Shown: positions 52,781 through 63,100, numbered from the stretch's first letter. The stretch is 64,000 bases of DNA from Helicoverpa zea (GCF_022581195.2 NC_061473.1:6820001-6884000); one strand, 5' to 3'. Notes: generated from the sequence alone by a model not told the origin. Numbers and translations are program-made.

Positions 52781-54232
52781 CTAAATATGTAACTTATGAT
52801 AACAATAGTCACAAGTGCACACGCATAATTCATTTAAAGGAGATGTTTCAAATCCGACCCACTACATGTACAGTAAGGGTTGGACCACATCTGGCAGCAC
52901 GGAATCGCCTTTTGGGCCAACCCTTATCCAGAAAAATCTATGGAATTCGGGAAAAATAGAGATCATTTGCTTAAATGCATACTTTTCTTGTTATAATTTA
53001 TTATTTATTAATAAGTTTTATTGACTTTCAATATGGCGTCTCGCCATTTTATATACTCTGTTACCAAAAAATGACAACAATCCATGGATTTGACAATTAA
53101 GAAAAATAAACACGTCAAATGTCATTAATCAACCACCATGACGGTAGCTTAGGCCCATACTATAGTACGGGCATTTCGTCCGCCGTCCGGAGATACTATT
53201 TAATATAAAAGTTGTTTGCTGCATACTAAACTGCGCGGTTTACCGCTGCGGTTTACAGGCGGGAGAAATATAAGGTGCTTTAAAAATATCTGCCACGGCT
53301 TCAACGGGAGATAGTATTGTGTATGTAGACAACAATAGTGAAGACCGGAATAGTTAAATTTAGACTGCGAGATGATCTCTTGCGAATAAATAATCTCAAA
53401 CTTGTACGCAATTTCTACTGGTAAAAAAAAATATGAGACATATTATGCTCAATAAGTAATAATCTTTACTAATGATGTATGCACGCAATACTGTCTCCCA
53501 TTGCAGCCATGGCAGATATTTTTATATCACCTTATACAATCGCCGCATGCAGCGTCAAACCGCCACTTGAAACTAAAAGGACGGTTTTCCGCTTTTGAGT
53601 CATTTTGCAAGGTTTACTGGAGGGTCCATGATGAAATGAACTATATACAGCTAAGTACAATCTGTATAGTTTGATGGTGTGTAGCAGCATTGTCGAGCGG
53701 ACATTGGCGGTAGAACCGCCAGTATATGGTATTAACCTTACAGCTATGATGGTTTTTTGATGTGTATTGCAATCTCATGTGTATATTTTTGTGTTTTAGA
53801 GCCAAATAAAGCCAAATTAAATTAATTGGATCATTGAAAATTGTTTGAAATATTTTTTTTGGGCCGGGCTCCATACATTTTGAAACGTCTCCTTTCAGTC
53901 TTATGTCAATGTGGGTAAATAATAATTCCGCAACGCTCTACTGATACCTATACCTAACCTATGCAAGAACTATAATTGCCTATCGCCCTAATTTAATGTA
54001 ATAATTATAAATAAGTATAATAAACGCTAATAAAATTACCTGCGTTTTCTTTTTGTTCCTGTGATAAACTTCTTGTTGGAAATAAGTGTAATACAATTTC
54101 ATCCCATAATCTTCGTTTTAAAATTTGATCAGAATATTGTTTTAAATTTTTTGTATATAATGCAGGCCTCTTCTCTATCTCCTCTATTAATAATTCATTG
54201 TCAATTTCTTCCTCTTGCAAAGAAGACGACAT
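51071..54232 (-). CDS. MADF-domain DNA-binding partner of the Harbinger transposase, 328 aa
   Basis: Exon 1 54232-54040 (MSSSLQEEEIDNELLIEEIE, KRPALYT, RLWDEIVLHLFP) and exon 2 51864-51071 (VKVIQRRWKNLRACFSRELR, KRKRYVYFDKLLFLVP), joined in phase by GTAATT/TTTACAG. Exon 1 plus the first 60 codons of exon 2 form one MADF domain; the rest is Ser/Pro/Gln-rich with a PPPPPP stretch. Its 2.2-kb intron contains the whole second exon of the transposase, and its own second exon lies in the transposase intron. Family knowledge: such partners bind the element ends and aid nuclear import of the transposase. Confidence 0.88.
52837..53897. mobile_element. Probable non-autonomous insertion in the Harbinger 3' region
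   Basis: Ends aaaggagatgtttcaaat and ttttgaaacgtctccttt are complementary over 17 bp. Inside, 53236-53330 and 53480-53562 form another inverted pair (aaatatctgccacggcttca against tgcagccatggcagatattt), so at least one further palindromic element is nested. No coding sequence; target duplication unclear. Confidence 0.5.
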
Positions 54233-54493
54233 CTTTAAAAATACGTCTGCTCCGAACGCGCGGCGCAGGCTGAGTGACAAAAAGTCACCAGTGAGCGGAC
54301 TCCCATAGTAATGTACAGGGCGAGTGACAGTCACGTCACTCCGGTGCTGCCTGTCGCTGCAACTTTTTGTCACGTCACCATAATGAGCGCACTCAGTATA
54401 GTTTTCATTGCACTTGACTAAGTGACAAAAAGTCACGTTGACAAAAAGTTGCAGTCAGCGGCGGGCCTTACTCCACGTGCGTATGTCCGCCAT

Positions 54494-54743
54494 CTTGTCA
54501 TACGCGAAAGAATTATGATTAACAGGCGACCGGAGGAAACACGATTGCGTGCGCGACTGCTGAGCGCGGCGCGTGGTCTTTACCTTTCTCTTTCACTTAC
54601 TTTATACGCGCGCTCTTTCGCGCACTGTTGCTGTTTCACGTGCGATAGAGTGAGTGTATGAAGGGCGCTATTCACTACTTTCATGAAGAGACATTTTGTA
54701 GGCTAATCCTGATAAATATAGCTGGCGAAACTTACCCTCGGTA
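54494..54743. other. 5' flank of the split MADF gene, no feature recognised
   Basis: GC-rich at first ('gcgcgcgactgctgagcgcggcgcg'), then AT-rich. No terminal repeat of the older Harbinger was found by eye. Confidence 0.4.
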
Positions 54744-55060
54744 CTAAGTGGAACGCCGTGCAGTATCTCTGTCCGCGTAAATCGACTGTGTTCTATCAAA
54801 ATGCTTGTTACAAACAAATTTGTTTCTTAACTGATTTTTAGTGAGTCCAAGTAAGTAAGGGTTTGTAGGAATTAGGAATGACAACCACAAGTTCCTTAAA
54901 TTATCGTTTAGGGGCATGTACAACTGTATACATATTTTCTTCGACTTCATTTATTTCAATAATAGGTTGAGTATTCGAACAACTATTTTGGTTGCACTGT
55001 AAACATGCTACACTACAGTATAAGCCACTTTTACGACACCACAAGCAGCTCCGCATCCCT
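54744..55060 (-). pseudogene. THAP-like and Cys-rich remnants
   Basis: 55050-54960 reads CLWCRKSGLYCSVACLQCNQ (Cys-rich tail). 54910-54770 reads PLNDNLRNLWLSFLIPTNPY and LRNKFVCNKHF, similar to the second half of a THAP zinc finger (W...C..HF). The two may come from different elements. Confidence 0.4.
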
Positions 55061-55984
55061 TTTTACTGTAACAAAATAACATTTGCAATAGATTATCTGG
55101 AGCTGGAGAATGATTCATTGTTACTGGGATGTATGATGGGGTCATTTCCTAGTCATATCTGGATTTGCAAGTACCTACAGTCTTTTCAGGTGTTCAAATG
55201 CTGCATCTGTTGTAGGAGGTACCTAATGATGACAATAGAACACTTGTATTTTTGGCCGTTCCTTTTATGAAAGAGTTGAACCTCCACGTATTTAAATCTT
55301 TATTTTTTGCTGGAGCTCCATATAAACTCAAAATACATGCTACACCCGCTTGAAATATATTAGAAAGAAAGAAAGAAATTCATTTCAAACACGAATGACG
55401 CAAGAAACAAATAAATAAATAAGGGACAAAACAAACAAACAATGAACATAAAAAGAAAAAAAAAACGCTGCAATTGCGTCACTCGTGCGTGAAAGGGACA
55501 GGGCTCAGCATAAATGCTGTGTCTCGCGCACGCAGGCACGAGACAACAGCGCTGGTTTTCAGCGCTGACCCACCACGCGTCCTAGCCGGAACTACAAGAC
55601 TTAAACGCTGTTTCGGCATAAATAGACTAAATAAATAAATACATATATATATAAGTAATGTAAATTGAAGCAGTTAGATTTAGGCGATACGGAGGGACTG
55701 CAATAGGCGGGTGATCCCCCGTCTCGATGTGGTGCTCTGCATATGGAGTCGGACCTCCCCCTGCTCTGAAAATGTGTGCGTGTCAAGTAAGGACATCAGC
55801 GAGCGCCTGTCGCTCAGCTGACTTAAGATGAGTGCCCTCATCATCTCTAAGAAGATCTGTAGAGGAGCATGACACGCTGCGCGACGTAGGTTCAAAGGAC
55901 AAAGTATATTTAATAGTATCATCACTACTAAAATACCAAATCTATACTAAGCATTTCATAAAAATTTCAACTAAGTAAATCTAA
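55061..55984. other. Mixed repeat debris
   Basis: Contains (gaaa)n near 55362, (aaat)n near 55408 and 55628, and a GC-rich stretch 55480-55620 with 'acaacagcgctggttttcagcgctgacccaccacg' that includes a short stem. The 55680-55925 block is moderately GC-rich with no motif I recognise; it may be a LINE fragment. Confidence 0.35.
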
Positions 55985-56279
55985 TTAATTATGGAATTAT
56001 AAAAATTTGCTTAAAAGGAGGGATAAGTCCTTTAGTGATAAGATCTCTTAAATCCCTCTTTTTGTTGAGATCCTGCCTTTCCGTGTATGCTTTTTTTAGT
56101 GAAATTTCTGTTACCAGGTTCATCTTCTTCCTTTTGTTTCTTACTTCAATTTCCTGGTAACAATAATCCTTGTATGAAGTTTTGTAAGAAATACTTAAAG
56201 GTTTCTCTTTCTTCATCATTAACACTTTTATATTATTCCAAATAACTGGTTGTCCGTCCGTGTTTATGTTATAATTGAT

Positions 56280-56664
56280 TGTTGATTTCAATCAGCATTT
56301 TCCTTTCCCGAAATAGTTGCTTTTTCTACTTGCTCGTTGCAAGTATCTGGCACAGACTTCGTATTGTTACGAACAATCACGTAATCCGGATCACGAATAG
56401 GCTTATTCCTAGTGCGCCTGGGGTCGACAAGTTCGGGAAGAAGACAGTCGTAATAGAATTTTAACAACTTTGGGTTCCATCTCTTTTTTCCAGAACGCGT
56501 CATCCTTTTTAATAATTTCAGTTTTTATTTTATTATCGCCATACCATATACCCAATAAACAGCTATCTTTTTGCAGTATGTAGTTGGCTTTGGATCTGAA
56601 ATTACCAATCTTATCGTTGGTTAATAACCACCTCACCATTAGTTTTTTTCTATAAAAATGCATT
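56280..56664 (-). pseudogene. YqaJ-type nuclease C-terminal part
   Basis: ILQKDSCLLGIWYGDNKIKT, EIIKKDDAFWKKEMEPKVVK, then after a frame change FYYDCLLPELVDPRRTRNKP and IRDPDYV. This matches the tail of the YqaJ-like (lambda-exonuclease fold) proteins that are multicopy in insect genomes. Separated from its front half (57760-58264) by other transposon ORFs. Confidence 0.65.
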
Positions 56665-56667
56665 TTT

Positions 56668-57117
56668 TTATTTTGTATTGGGTCTTTTAAATGGTTGATT
56701 CCTTAGCCCGCAAACAAGCTGGTCCCGTAAATTTTCTTCTAACACGGCCTTAAATTCGCAATATTTTGAAAGTTTTTTTAAGTCCGATATGTATTGTAAA
56801 ACAGATTCACCTTCATGTTGCCGTCTTTGGCGGAAACGAAATCTTTCCGCCATGAACGATGGACTCGGTTGAAGGTGATCTGTCAAAATTTTTACCACTG
56901 ACATATAAGTTTTTTCGCACGGCTTCTCCGGGCTCGTCAAATTACTAAGCAATTCATACGCTTCATCGCCCGTTACTGCTATTGAAGTAGGTAGCCATAA
57001 TTCTTCCTTTATCTTATTTACCTTAAAAAACATTCCCAGACGTTCTACGTATGAGGTGAAATTGCCTGACCTCACATTAAATTCGGAAATATTTCCGATC
57101 GACATGATGACTTTCAC
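56668..57117 (-). pseudogene. Retrotransposon gag-like ORF (Ty3/gypsy type)
   Basis: 149 codons, helical: a 'YVERL..FF..N' start, a 'LLSNLTSPEKP' middle, and 'ERFRFRQRRQ...ES..QYI' and 'LRDQLVCGLRN' near the end, the usual motif order of the capsid region of LTR-retrotransposon Gag. No nucleocapsid finger, protease, polymerase or LTR is seen, so it is an isolated fragment. Confidence 0.65.
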
Positions 57118-57124
57118 AGTATTA

Positions 57125-57715
57125 TGCTATTTTGTTTAATAGGTTTATCCTCGTCGCCACTGAGGTGTTTGCGAATAAAAGGTCCAAGATATCATTAAAG
57201 GTAATAGTTTGGCTATTATTTCGGCTTTTCTTTCTTTGCTGACCCCTCTAACTGACATTTTACTTGAGACTTCCGGAAAAGATTTATTTTTAATTATTTT
57301 CATTTTAAGGAAGTCCAGAATTTTCCACTCTGCCTGACTGTCTTTGTACTTTATTGAGAATTGACCTTTCTCAGCTTTGACTGACATCACATCTTTCAAA
57401 TATACTCTGGGCACTGTGTTTTTTATCTTATGTTGGGACGACACGTCGCTAAAATAAAAAAAAATCGTTTACGTTCATAGTCTTCACGGTATTATTTTTA
57501 GCATTGGATCTTTTAAGAGAATCTACAAAATCATCATAATCGTAAATTTTCTCGTATTTCATAGTCATTTCCACCTGATGGTGAAAGTGATCCGCCGACA
57601 TAAAAGTGTGTCCTGGCTCGAAATATTTTATTGTTATGGTTTCTGTGGCAATGGTCACGCTATTAACCATGTAAACTAGAAAACAAATGCCCAGTTTTTG
57701 TTTTGAGCTGCGCAA
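57125..57715 (-). pseudogene. Transposon-associated protein with EPGHTFMSAD motif
   Basis: TIATETITIKYFEPGHTFMS, ADHFHHQVEMTMKYEKIYDY, a small break near 57445, then RVYLKDVMSVKAEKGQFSIK and KERKAEIIAKLLPLM. The 'YFEPGHTFM..D.FH..VE' motif is shared by a multicopy insect family of unknown mechanism. About 190 codons in two frames. Confidence 0.5.
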
Positions 57716-57739
57716 TTATCAGTATATATAATTATATTT

Positions 57740-58264
57740 TTTTTTGCAATTGGATCTGACAATACCAATCCGATCTTTGGTTAATAACCACCTCACCATT
57801 AGTTTTTTCTATAAACATGCGTTTTTTCATTTTGTATTGTATCTTTTATGCCATTTTTAAATGGTGCAATAGGACATTTTATATCCACTAACATTATCAC
57901 TAGTGGTGATCCCGTTAGGTGTAGCACCCAAAAAAGGATATTTTTCATCTTTTTTTGCAATATGTATTTGGCCTTGGATCTGAAATTACCAATCCGATCT
58001 TTGGTTAATAACCACCTCACCATTATTTTTTTCACCATAATTTTTTTATTTTGTATTGTATCTTTTATGTCATTTTTAAATGGTGCAATAGGACATTTTA
58101 TATCCACTAACATTATCACTGGTGGTGATCCCGTCAGGTGTAGCACCCAAAAAAGGATATTTTTCATCAATGTATAAGCCGCAATTATTAATGATGATGT
58201 TATGCATCGACGACAGTTGCTCGAGTGCTACTTGATATAGATTGTTGGGCGCTTTAAAAAGCAT
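57740..58264 (-). pseudogene. YqaJ-type nuclease N-terminal part with internal duplication
   Basis: LYIDEKYPFLGATPDGI, then in another frame MLVDIKCPIAPFK. LGATPDG and VDIKCP are the metal-binding D and D/E-x-K motifs of the YqaJ nuclease fold. A block of about 135 bp (57830-57965) is repeated at 58020-58165, and its 'ggttaataaccacctcaccatta' part recurs a third time at 56617-56640, so the copy was rearranged. Confidence 0.65.
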
Positions 58265-58389
58265 TCCTCAACTCTACCATTTAAAAACTTGTATTATGTA
58301 GTAGATAGTGTTACTCTGTTCTTCTGTTGTCTACTACAAGTTTTAAATATGTCATGTAGTGAAAGATTACTGTAGAATAGAACTAAAGG

Positions 58390-58620
58390 CTAAAAATCTA
58401 GTTTGTGTTTTTTATAATCACTTAGCTTTTTTGCTTTTGTTTGCAATTTGTCCTCACAGTCATCAACGTCTTTTCTCCCAGCTAATATTTTATTAATATT
58501 TTTGCAGTTTATAGAATCAAACAAATAAACATACTCATTGATGTGTTCATTTTTCATTTCATTAATTAAATCCTGAATATTCGAAATCACCTCTATTAGG
58601 TTTATGCTGGGAGTGCAAAG
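58390..58620 (-). pseudogene. Unassigned coding fragment
   Basis: NLIEVISNIQDLINEMKNEH, NINKILAGRKDVDDCEDKLQ. Protein-like, immediately after the P-element relic on the minus strand; it could be its C-terminus or a separate element. Confidence 0.35.
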
Positions 58621-60495
58621 CCATCGTCGGTCTGCGAATTCCCTATATTTAATGTATTATATTTTTTGAAGTAAAATCAGTGCAGCAATCTGTGCACGCT
58701 TTGGATCATCACAAAAGTCTTTTTCGCAGTTTCTGCGGGTGTGGACAATGATTAAATTATTTATTAATAATCTGGCGAAAGCCGACTCAAATTGGTCGCA
58801 GGTAGGATTACCCTTGGCTTCTCACTGCCCAAAAGAAATTTTCCAGGGGGTCCTGATTCAGATGCCGCAACTACACACACCGGCACAATTAGAGGAACAC
58901 AAAAAAAATACAGTTTTATTTTAAAATAATAGCTTTTAATGCAATTTTTTCACTTAATTCGAGCTTGTTTACATGTTACACGTATAACACAACTAAAACT
59001 AGGAGTAAACATTAATAAAATTGGTAAAAATACAGTAAAATAACAAATAATGAGAATCTTAAAATTTTCTAAACAATTGTAAAAATTAAATTAGTGGGGG
59101 AAATCTTTAAAAAAAACTTAATTAATACCTTGTATTGCCCCCGCGGGCTCTAATTAATGCTTGAATGCGTCTGCCCATACTCATGATGACATTCGCGATC
59201 ATTTCTTGGGGTAAGTTGACCCACTCTTCGACCAGCGCCAACTTTAGCTCTTCAACATTCCTGGGAGGTGGAATTTTCGCTCTTACCCTTCGCCCAATCA
59301 TGTCCCAGACATGCTCTATTGGATTCATGTCTGGTGATCGTGCTGGCCAGTTCATTTGGGTAATTCCGATTTCGCTAAGGTATTCGGTAACCACGCGTGC
59401 AGTATGGGGCCGTGCATTATCGTGCATAAACACAAAATTTTCGCCAATGAATGGGGCAAATGGCATTACATGGGGTTCTAAGATCTCTGTAATGTATCGA
59501 TGTGCAGTCAGAGAACCTCCATCGATGATGACTAAAGCCGTGCGTGCGGACAAAGTAATGCCACCCCATACCATAACGGACCCTCCACCGTATGACACCG
59601 TTTCGGTAAAATTTGCTTGATGGTAGCGTTCTCCTCGATGCCTCCACATCCTTTCCCTTCCGTCGATGAAATTGACACAAAATCGGCTTTCATCAGAGAA
59701 TAAAACATGACTCCATTCTTCAGACCAATTTTGGTGTTGACGAGCAAACGCTAGTCTTGCAACTCGATGGCATACCTCAAGCTTGGGCGCTTTAGCTGGC
59801 ACGTATGACTTTAAACCGGCATCATTTAACCGTCTTCTTACTGTTCGTTCACTAATATGCACATTACGCACTTCTTCTAAAAGATTTCGGGTCTGAACTG
59901 CAGTTTGACGACGATTTCTCAAAGTTTGCACCCTTATAAAACGGTCATCTACGGCACTGGTTGCACGATTTCTGCCTTGTCCCCGCCTCCGCACGTAAGA
60001 CCCCGTCTGCCTGTACCGTTTAACATTACGGTGGATCACAGATACGGACACACCCAACCTTCGACTCACTGAACGGTATGTGTGACCTTCCTCGATCATT
60101 GTCACAGCTCTGGCGACATCAGAGTGCTTAGTGCGAGTTTTCGTGAATTTATTTACGGACTCACATGAGAGCGCGTATACTAAGATTTGTATGGAACAAA
60201 AACAGCTCCGCCTAGTGTCAAAAATTGGAACCTAAAGTAGCGAGTGCCAGTTTACAAATTTTCGAAATCGAATCGCTCGGACTCTCAAGTGAACGTGACA
60301 GGCACGGGATTGGTTTATTTCTGCCGTGATGCGAGTGCGAGATTCAGATTTTGACAGATCGAATAGTAAATAAATACAAACGCGATCGAATTTAACCAAA
60401 AAGTTCTCACGAAGATTTTTGTGGTGAAAGTGAAGTGAGGAGATATTCGTATATCAACAATTAAGTTTTTATTTAGTGAAAATAATACCAAAAAT

Positions 60496-60950
60496 ATGGC
60501 AGGACGCTTTTTCTTTGCTCGGAGGATGTTTGCGGCCGCAAAGGCCCAAGATGAACGCAACAAAAGCGCCAGAATTGGGGCAAGGGCTTGCGCATTTTTT
60601 AATTCGTTAGTTCACCTCACGGAGACGCAATTTAGACATAGATATAGATTGTCCAAGAAGATTTTTAAGTTCTTGTGCAGTTAACTGAGACAAAGCACAA
60701 ATCTAAAATCCACTCTACGTGTTTCCTTGGAACATAAGGTACCTATTTATCAATTCATGTAAGTTACAATATCAATTTCCAAAACAAAACTAGGTATGTA
60801 TATGATTGAAGAAACTTTCTCCTTCTTTTATTTGCAGGTGCTTACCGCTTTATTATTTTTTGCCACTGGATCCTATCAAAGGCCAATTAGAGAAGCAAAG
60901 CACGTATCCCAAAAAATGTGCAGTGTGTATTTAGAACAAGTAACTGAGGT
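60496..60950 (+). pseudogene. HARBI1-like transposase N-terminal exons
   Basis: Exon 60496-60680: MAGRFFFARRMFAAAKAQDE and LTETQFRHRYRLSKKIFKFL. Second piece from the TTTGCAG acceptor at 60838: VLTALLFFATGSYQRPIREA, the 'LRFFA.GSYQ' block of Harbinger transposases. It runs to about 60945, where the LINE begins. The DDE domain is absent. Confidence 0.75.
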
Positions 60951-62035
60951 TTATTTATTTATTTATTTATTTATACTTTATGTACAAAATAGGTACATTG
61001 GCGGACTTAATGCCTCAAGGCATTCTCTACCAGTCAACCATCGGGTTAAAGGGAGAAAATAAATAGGTAGTACAAAAAAAAAAAAAAAGAAAAGAGAAAG
61101 TCATGAATAGATAAATAAAAACATATTACAATACATAAATACTTAATACATAATAATATATAAATATATATTATACATACAACATAAAAATAAAATATCA
61201 AATCAATAAGAGTGACGACGACTCAATTAGGTAAGGAGTTTAAATAATGATGGCGAACTTTACGCTTAAAGGAATACTTACTGGGTGCCTTTTTTATGTC
61301 AAGGGGAAGAGCGTTCCAGAGTTTAATTGCTGATACAGCAAAAGAATTAGCCATAAATCCGGTGCGGTGACATGGAATTTCGAGCAACAAATTCTCAGAG
61401 GAACGCAGGTTACGGCTATGAGAACTGCCCAATAACTTAAAGTAATTTTGAAGATAATCAGGAGCACAGGGATCGTTGAGAATAGAGAAGAGCATACAGA
61501 GAGATCTAAGGGATCTTCTATGACGAATAGGCAGCCATTTAAGCTGAGAACGAAAAGAGGAAACGTGATCATATTTACGAAGGCCGAAAATAAAGCGTAT
61601 GCAGTTATTGAGAAGACGATCCATTTTGTTGAGAAGTTCTTGAGATAGATCCGAGTAGCAAACATCAGCATAGTCAATGATAGGAAGCACAAGAGACTGT
61701 ACCAAAGTAGTTTTAGTACTGATAGGAAGGAAATGCTTGAACCTGTAGAGAGATCGCAGCGTTAGAGTAACCCTTTGACTTACCTGGCTAACCTGCTTTG
61801 ACCAACTGAAGTTGCTGTCAATCAGCAACCCCAAATCCTTCACCTGTTGCGTTAAGCCTATTGTTGAACTATTGAAGACGATGGGTGTTAAAGAATTAGT
61901 GTCCAAACGGTTTAGGTAACCGGAGCTGCCTATAAGGATGGCCTGACATTTGCCGGTGTTAACAACTAATCCAAATTTGTCAGACCACTCTTCAATAGTT
62001 CACAAGTCAGCATTAACTAAAGATAGATATGAGGT
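60951..62035 (-). mobile_element. 5'-truncated non-LTR retrotransposon (LINE)
   Basis: Minus orientation with a (TAAA)n tail at 60951-60975, a 3' UTR with A-rich tracts to 61222, and the last third of a reverse transcriptase ORF above it. The 5' limit near 62035 is where coding similarity stops. Confidence 0.78.
61223..62015 (-). pseudogene. LINE reverse transcriptase C-terminal region
   Basis: TIEEWSDKFGLVVNTGKCQA, VKDLGLLIDSNFSWSKQVSQ, LPIIDYADVCYSDLSQELLN, IRFIFGLRKYDHVSSFRSQL, WNALPLDIKKAPSKYSFKRK. This is the thumb and C-terminal region of a Jockey/CR1-type RT, without the catalytic YADD. The C-terminal 227 codons are open; one stop lies upstream (near 62006). Confidence 0.82.
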
Positions 62036-63100
62036 TCTGACTCATAGAAATATATAAGCTTCCCTAGCACTCCAGGTGCTAGACAAGAACTTGTCTTCAT
62101 TTTAAATTAATTAATTTAAAACAACTAAAAACTTTTTTCGGGCGTCGCGTCAAACAATAACCCCAAAAATTTTGAAAGACAGTCGTCCCATACGATTACA
62201 TGCTAAAATGACGTCTTTCTAAATTTGGTAGGTTTATCCCACCAAGCGAACGGAACACCAACCTAATAAAAATGATCATCGCTATTCGCCGTGAGGAAAC
62301 GTGATGCGAGTAATTTGCGAGATGGCAACTCGCACTCGCTTAAATATTGCATTCGGTTCGTTTGAAGTTGACTCGCTAAACTCGACAGTGAAGTCATTCG
62401 CAAAATTTTGTTCAACTCGCACTAGGCACTCAGTTGCGGGCAAATCACTCATTTTCGATGCAATACAATGTTAATTCTCCAAGTAACAACAACAAAGTGA
62501 GCTAGGGCCACCATTGACTGCATAAACAAATTTCTTATCCAAAACACTTAAACGCCCTAATTGTCAACAAACACTTATGAGGGTCCAATTTCTGTTAAAT
62601 TATTGAGGGATGTCAAAAAGTCTCAAAAGGGTATGTCATAAGAGGGTAATAAATAAAATAAAGGAGCCACTTGTAAATATTCTCATAAGAAATAAAAAAA
62701 AACGTCTTTTTTTTTTGTGTTCCTCTAATTGTGCCGGTGTGTGTATATTGACGACACATTAAAATAATTTTGTAGTTTTTTTAATAGCGTTTGAATCCCG
62801 TTCAGTGTCCACACCCAATTGGTAACGGAAGGAATTGATTGTTTCTTACCGTTACTAGCTACAAATTTCATGGATTGAAATATTTGTACACCCTCAAGCC
62901 ATATTTTGTGATGTGCCGAGTTCAGCGTTGCTGGGCCTAGTAAATGCTTGGCGTTCTTATTTTTCTGTTGACTGCCATTCATTGAGTCAAATATGGTGTC
63001 CGTAAACAGCAGCAGATCAGCAGTGTCCTTGCACTCTGTGGGAAGTATGTTCTTATCTAAAAAAAAAAAAACACAGTTACAAAACAGGTCAATCATCTAT

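Larger units (their letters stand above)
50615..54467 (+). mobile_element. Complete two-gene PIF/Harbinger element, TTA target duplication
   Basis: 3853 bp. Ends start GGCCCGCCGCTGACTGCAAC; the inverted repeats run about 36 bp with one mismatch. TTA is duplicated at 50612-50614 and 54468-54470. Extra 'ctgcaactttttgtcac' copies lie just inside the right end (near 54357 and 54430). It encodes an open transposase (+) and an open MADF protein (-). A non-autonomous insertion sits at about 52837-53897. Confidence 0.95.
50158..54493 (-). pseudogene. MADF-domain gene split by a Harbinger insertion
   Basis: The first codons are at 54493-54468 (MADIRTWS), right of the inserted element, and the rest runs from 50614 to 50158. 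Removing the 3853-bp element and one TTA joins the two exactly: MADIRTWSKELITIYKSFPC. The body continues KSEEYKNKNLKDEAYKKIID, FVVKKLQSLRGSFRKELKKV, SGRGTDDVYKSSLWYFDYML, a full MADF domain, and an acidic tail. Only the insertion breaks it. It probably belonged to the older Harbinger whose transposase relic is at 49650-50040. Confidence 0.88.
60123..62430 (+). mobile_element. Harbinger-like element inside the Tc1, 3-bp CAG duplication
   Basis: Ends agtgcttagtgcgagtt and aactcgcactaggcact are 17-bp inverted repeats with one mismatch. CAG occurs at 60120-60122 and 62431-62433, and the other Tc1 copy has a single CAG there. It carries a partial HARBI1-like gene and a LINE insertion. CAG is not the classic TWA target, so the group is uncertain. 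Confidence 0.8.
59122..62452 (-). pseudogene. Tc1-like (DD34E) transposase split by an insertion, otherwise open
   Basis: Starts MSDLPAT at 62452-62431 and continues at 60122 with DVARAVTMIEEGHTYRSVSR. Joined length would be 339 aa, normal for the family. N-terminal helix-turn-helix (RLGVSVSVIHRNVKRYRQTG), basic linker (RRRGQGRNRAT), then VLFSDESRFCVN (D), FMHDNARPHTARV (D), SPDMNPIEHVWDMI (E), and the end RARGGNTRY. No stop in either part. The only lesion is the 2.3-kb insertion after codon 7. Confidence 0.92.
58876..62741 (-). mobile_element. Tc1-like element, TA target duplication, interrupted
   Basis: Ends cacacaccggcacaattaga (58876) and its complement (tctaattgtgccggtgtgtg, to about 62739), both next to TA. 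Excluding the insertion at 60123-62430 the element is about 1.56 kb. The copy at 30820-32235 has the uninterrupted site ('gacatcagttgcggg'). Confidence 0.93.
58640..63100 (-). pseudogene. P-element-like transposase split by the Tc1 element
   Basis: Right piece 63070-62745: NILPTECKDTADLLLFTDTI, FDSMNGSQQKNKNAKHLLGP, WLEGVQIFQSMKFVASNGKK, WVWTLNGIQTLLKKLQN. Left piece 58873-58640: LNQDPLENFFWAVRSQG, a 1-nt break, CDQFESAFARLLINNL. The two join at the TA target of the Tc1 element. Motif order equals the relic at 44830-46534, but they are different copies. The DDE half is missing upstream. Confidence 0.8.

Noticed and set aside
59165..59620. 151-codon plus-strand ORF
   Set aside because: Antisense shadow of the Tc1 transposase; the same shadow appears at 31279-31572.
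60796..61062. 88-codon plus ORF
   Set aside because: Only its first 40 codons match a Harbinger exon; the rest reads into the LINE tail.
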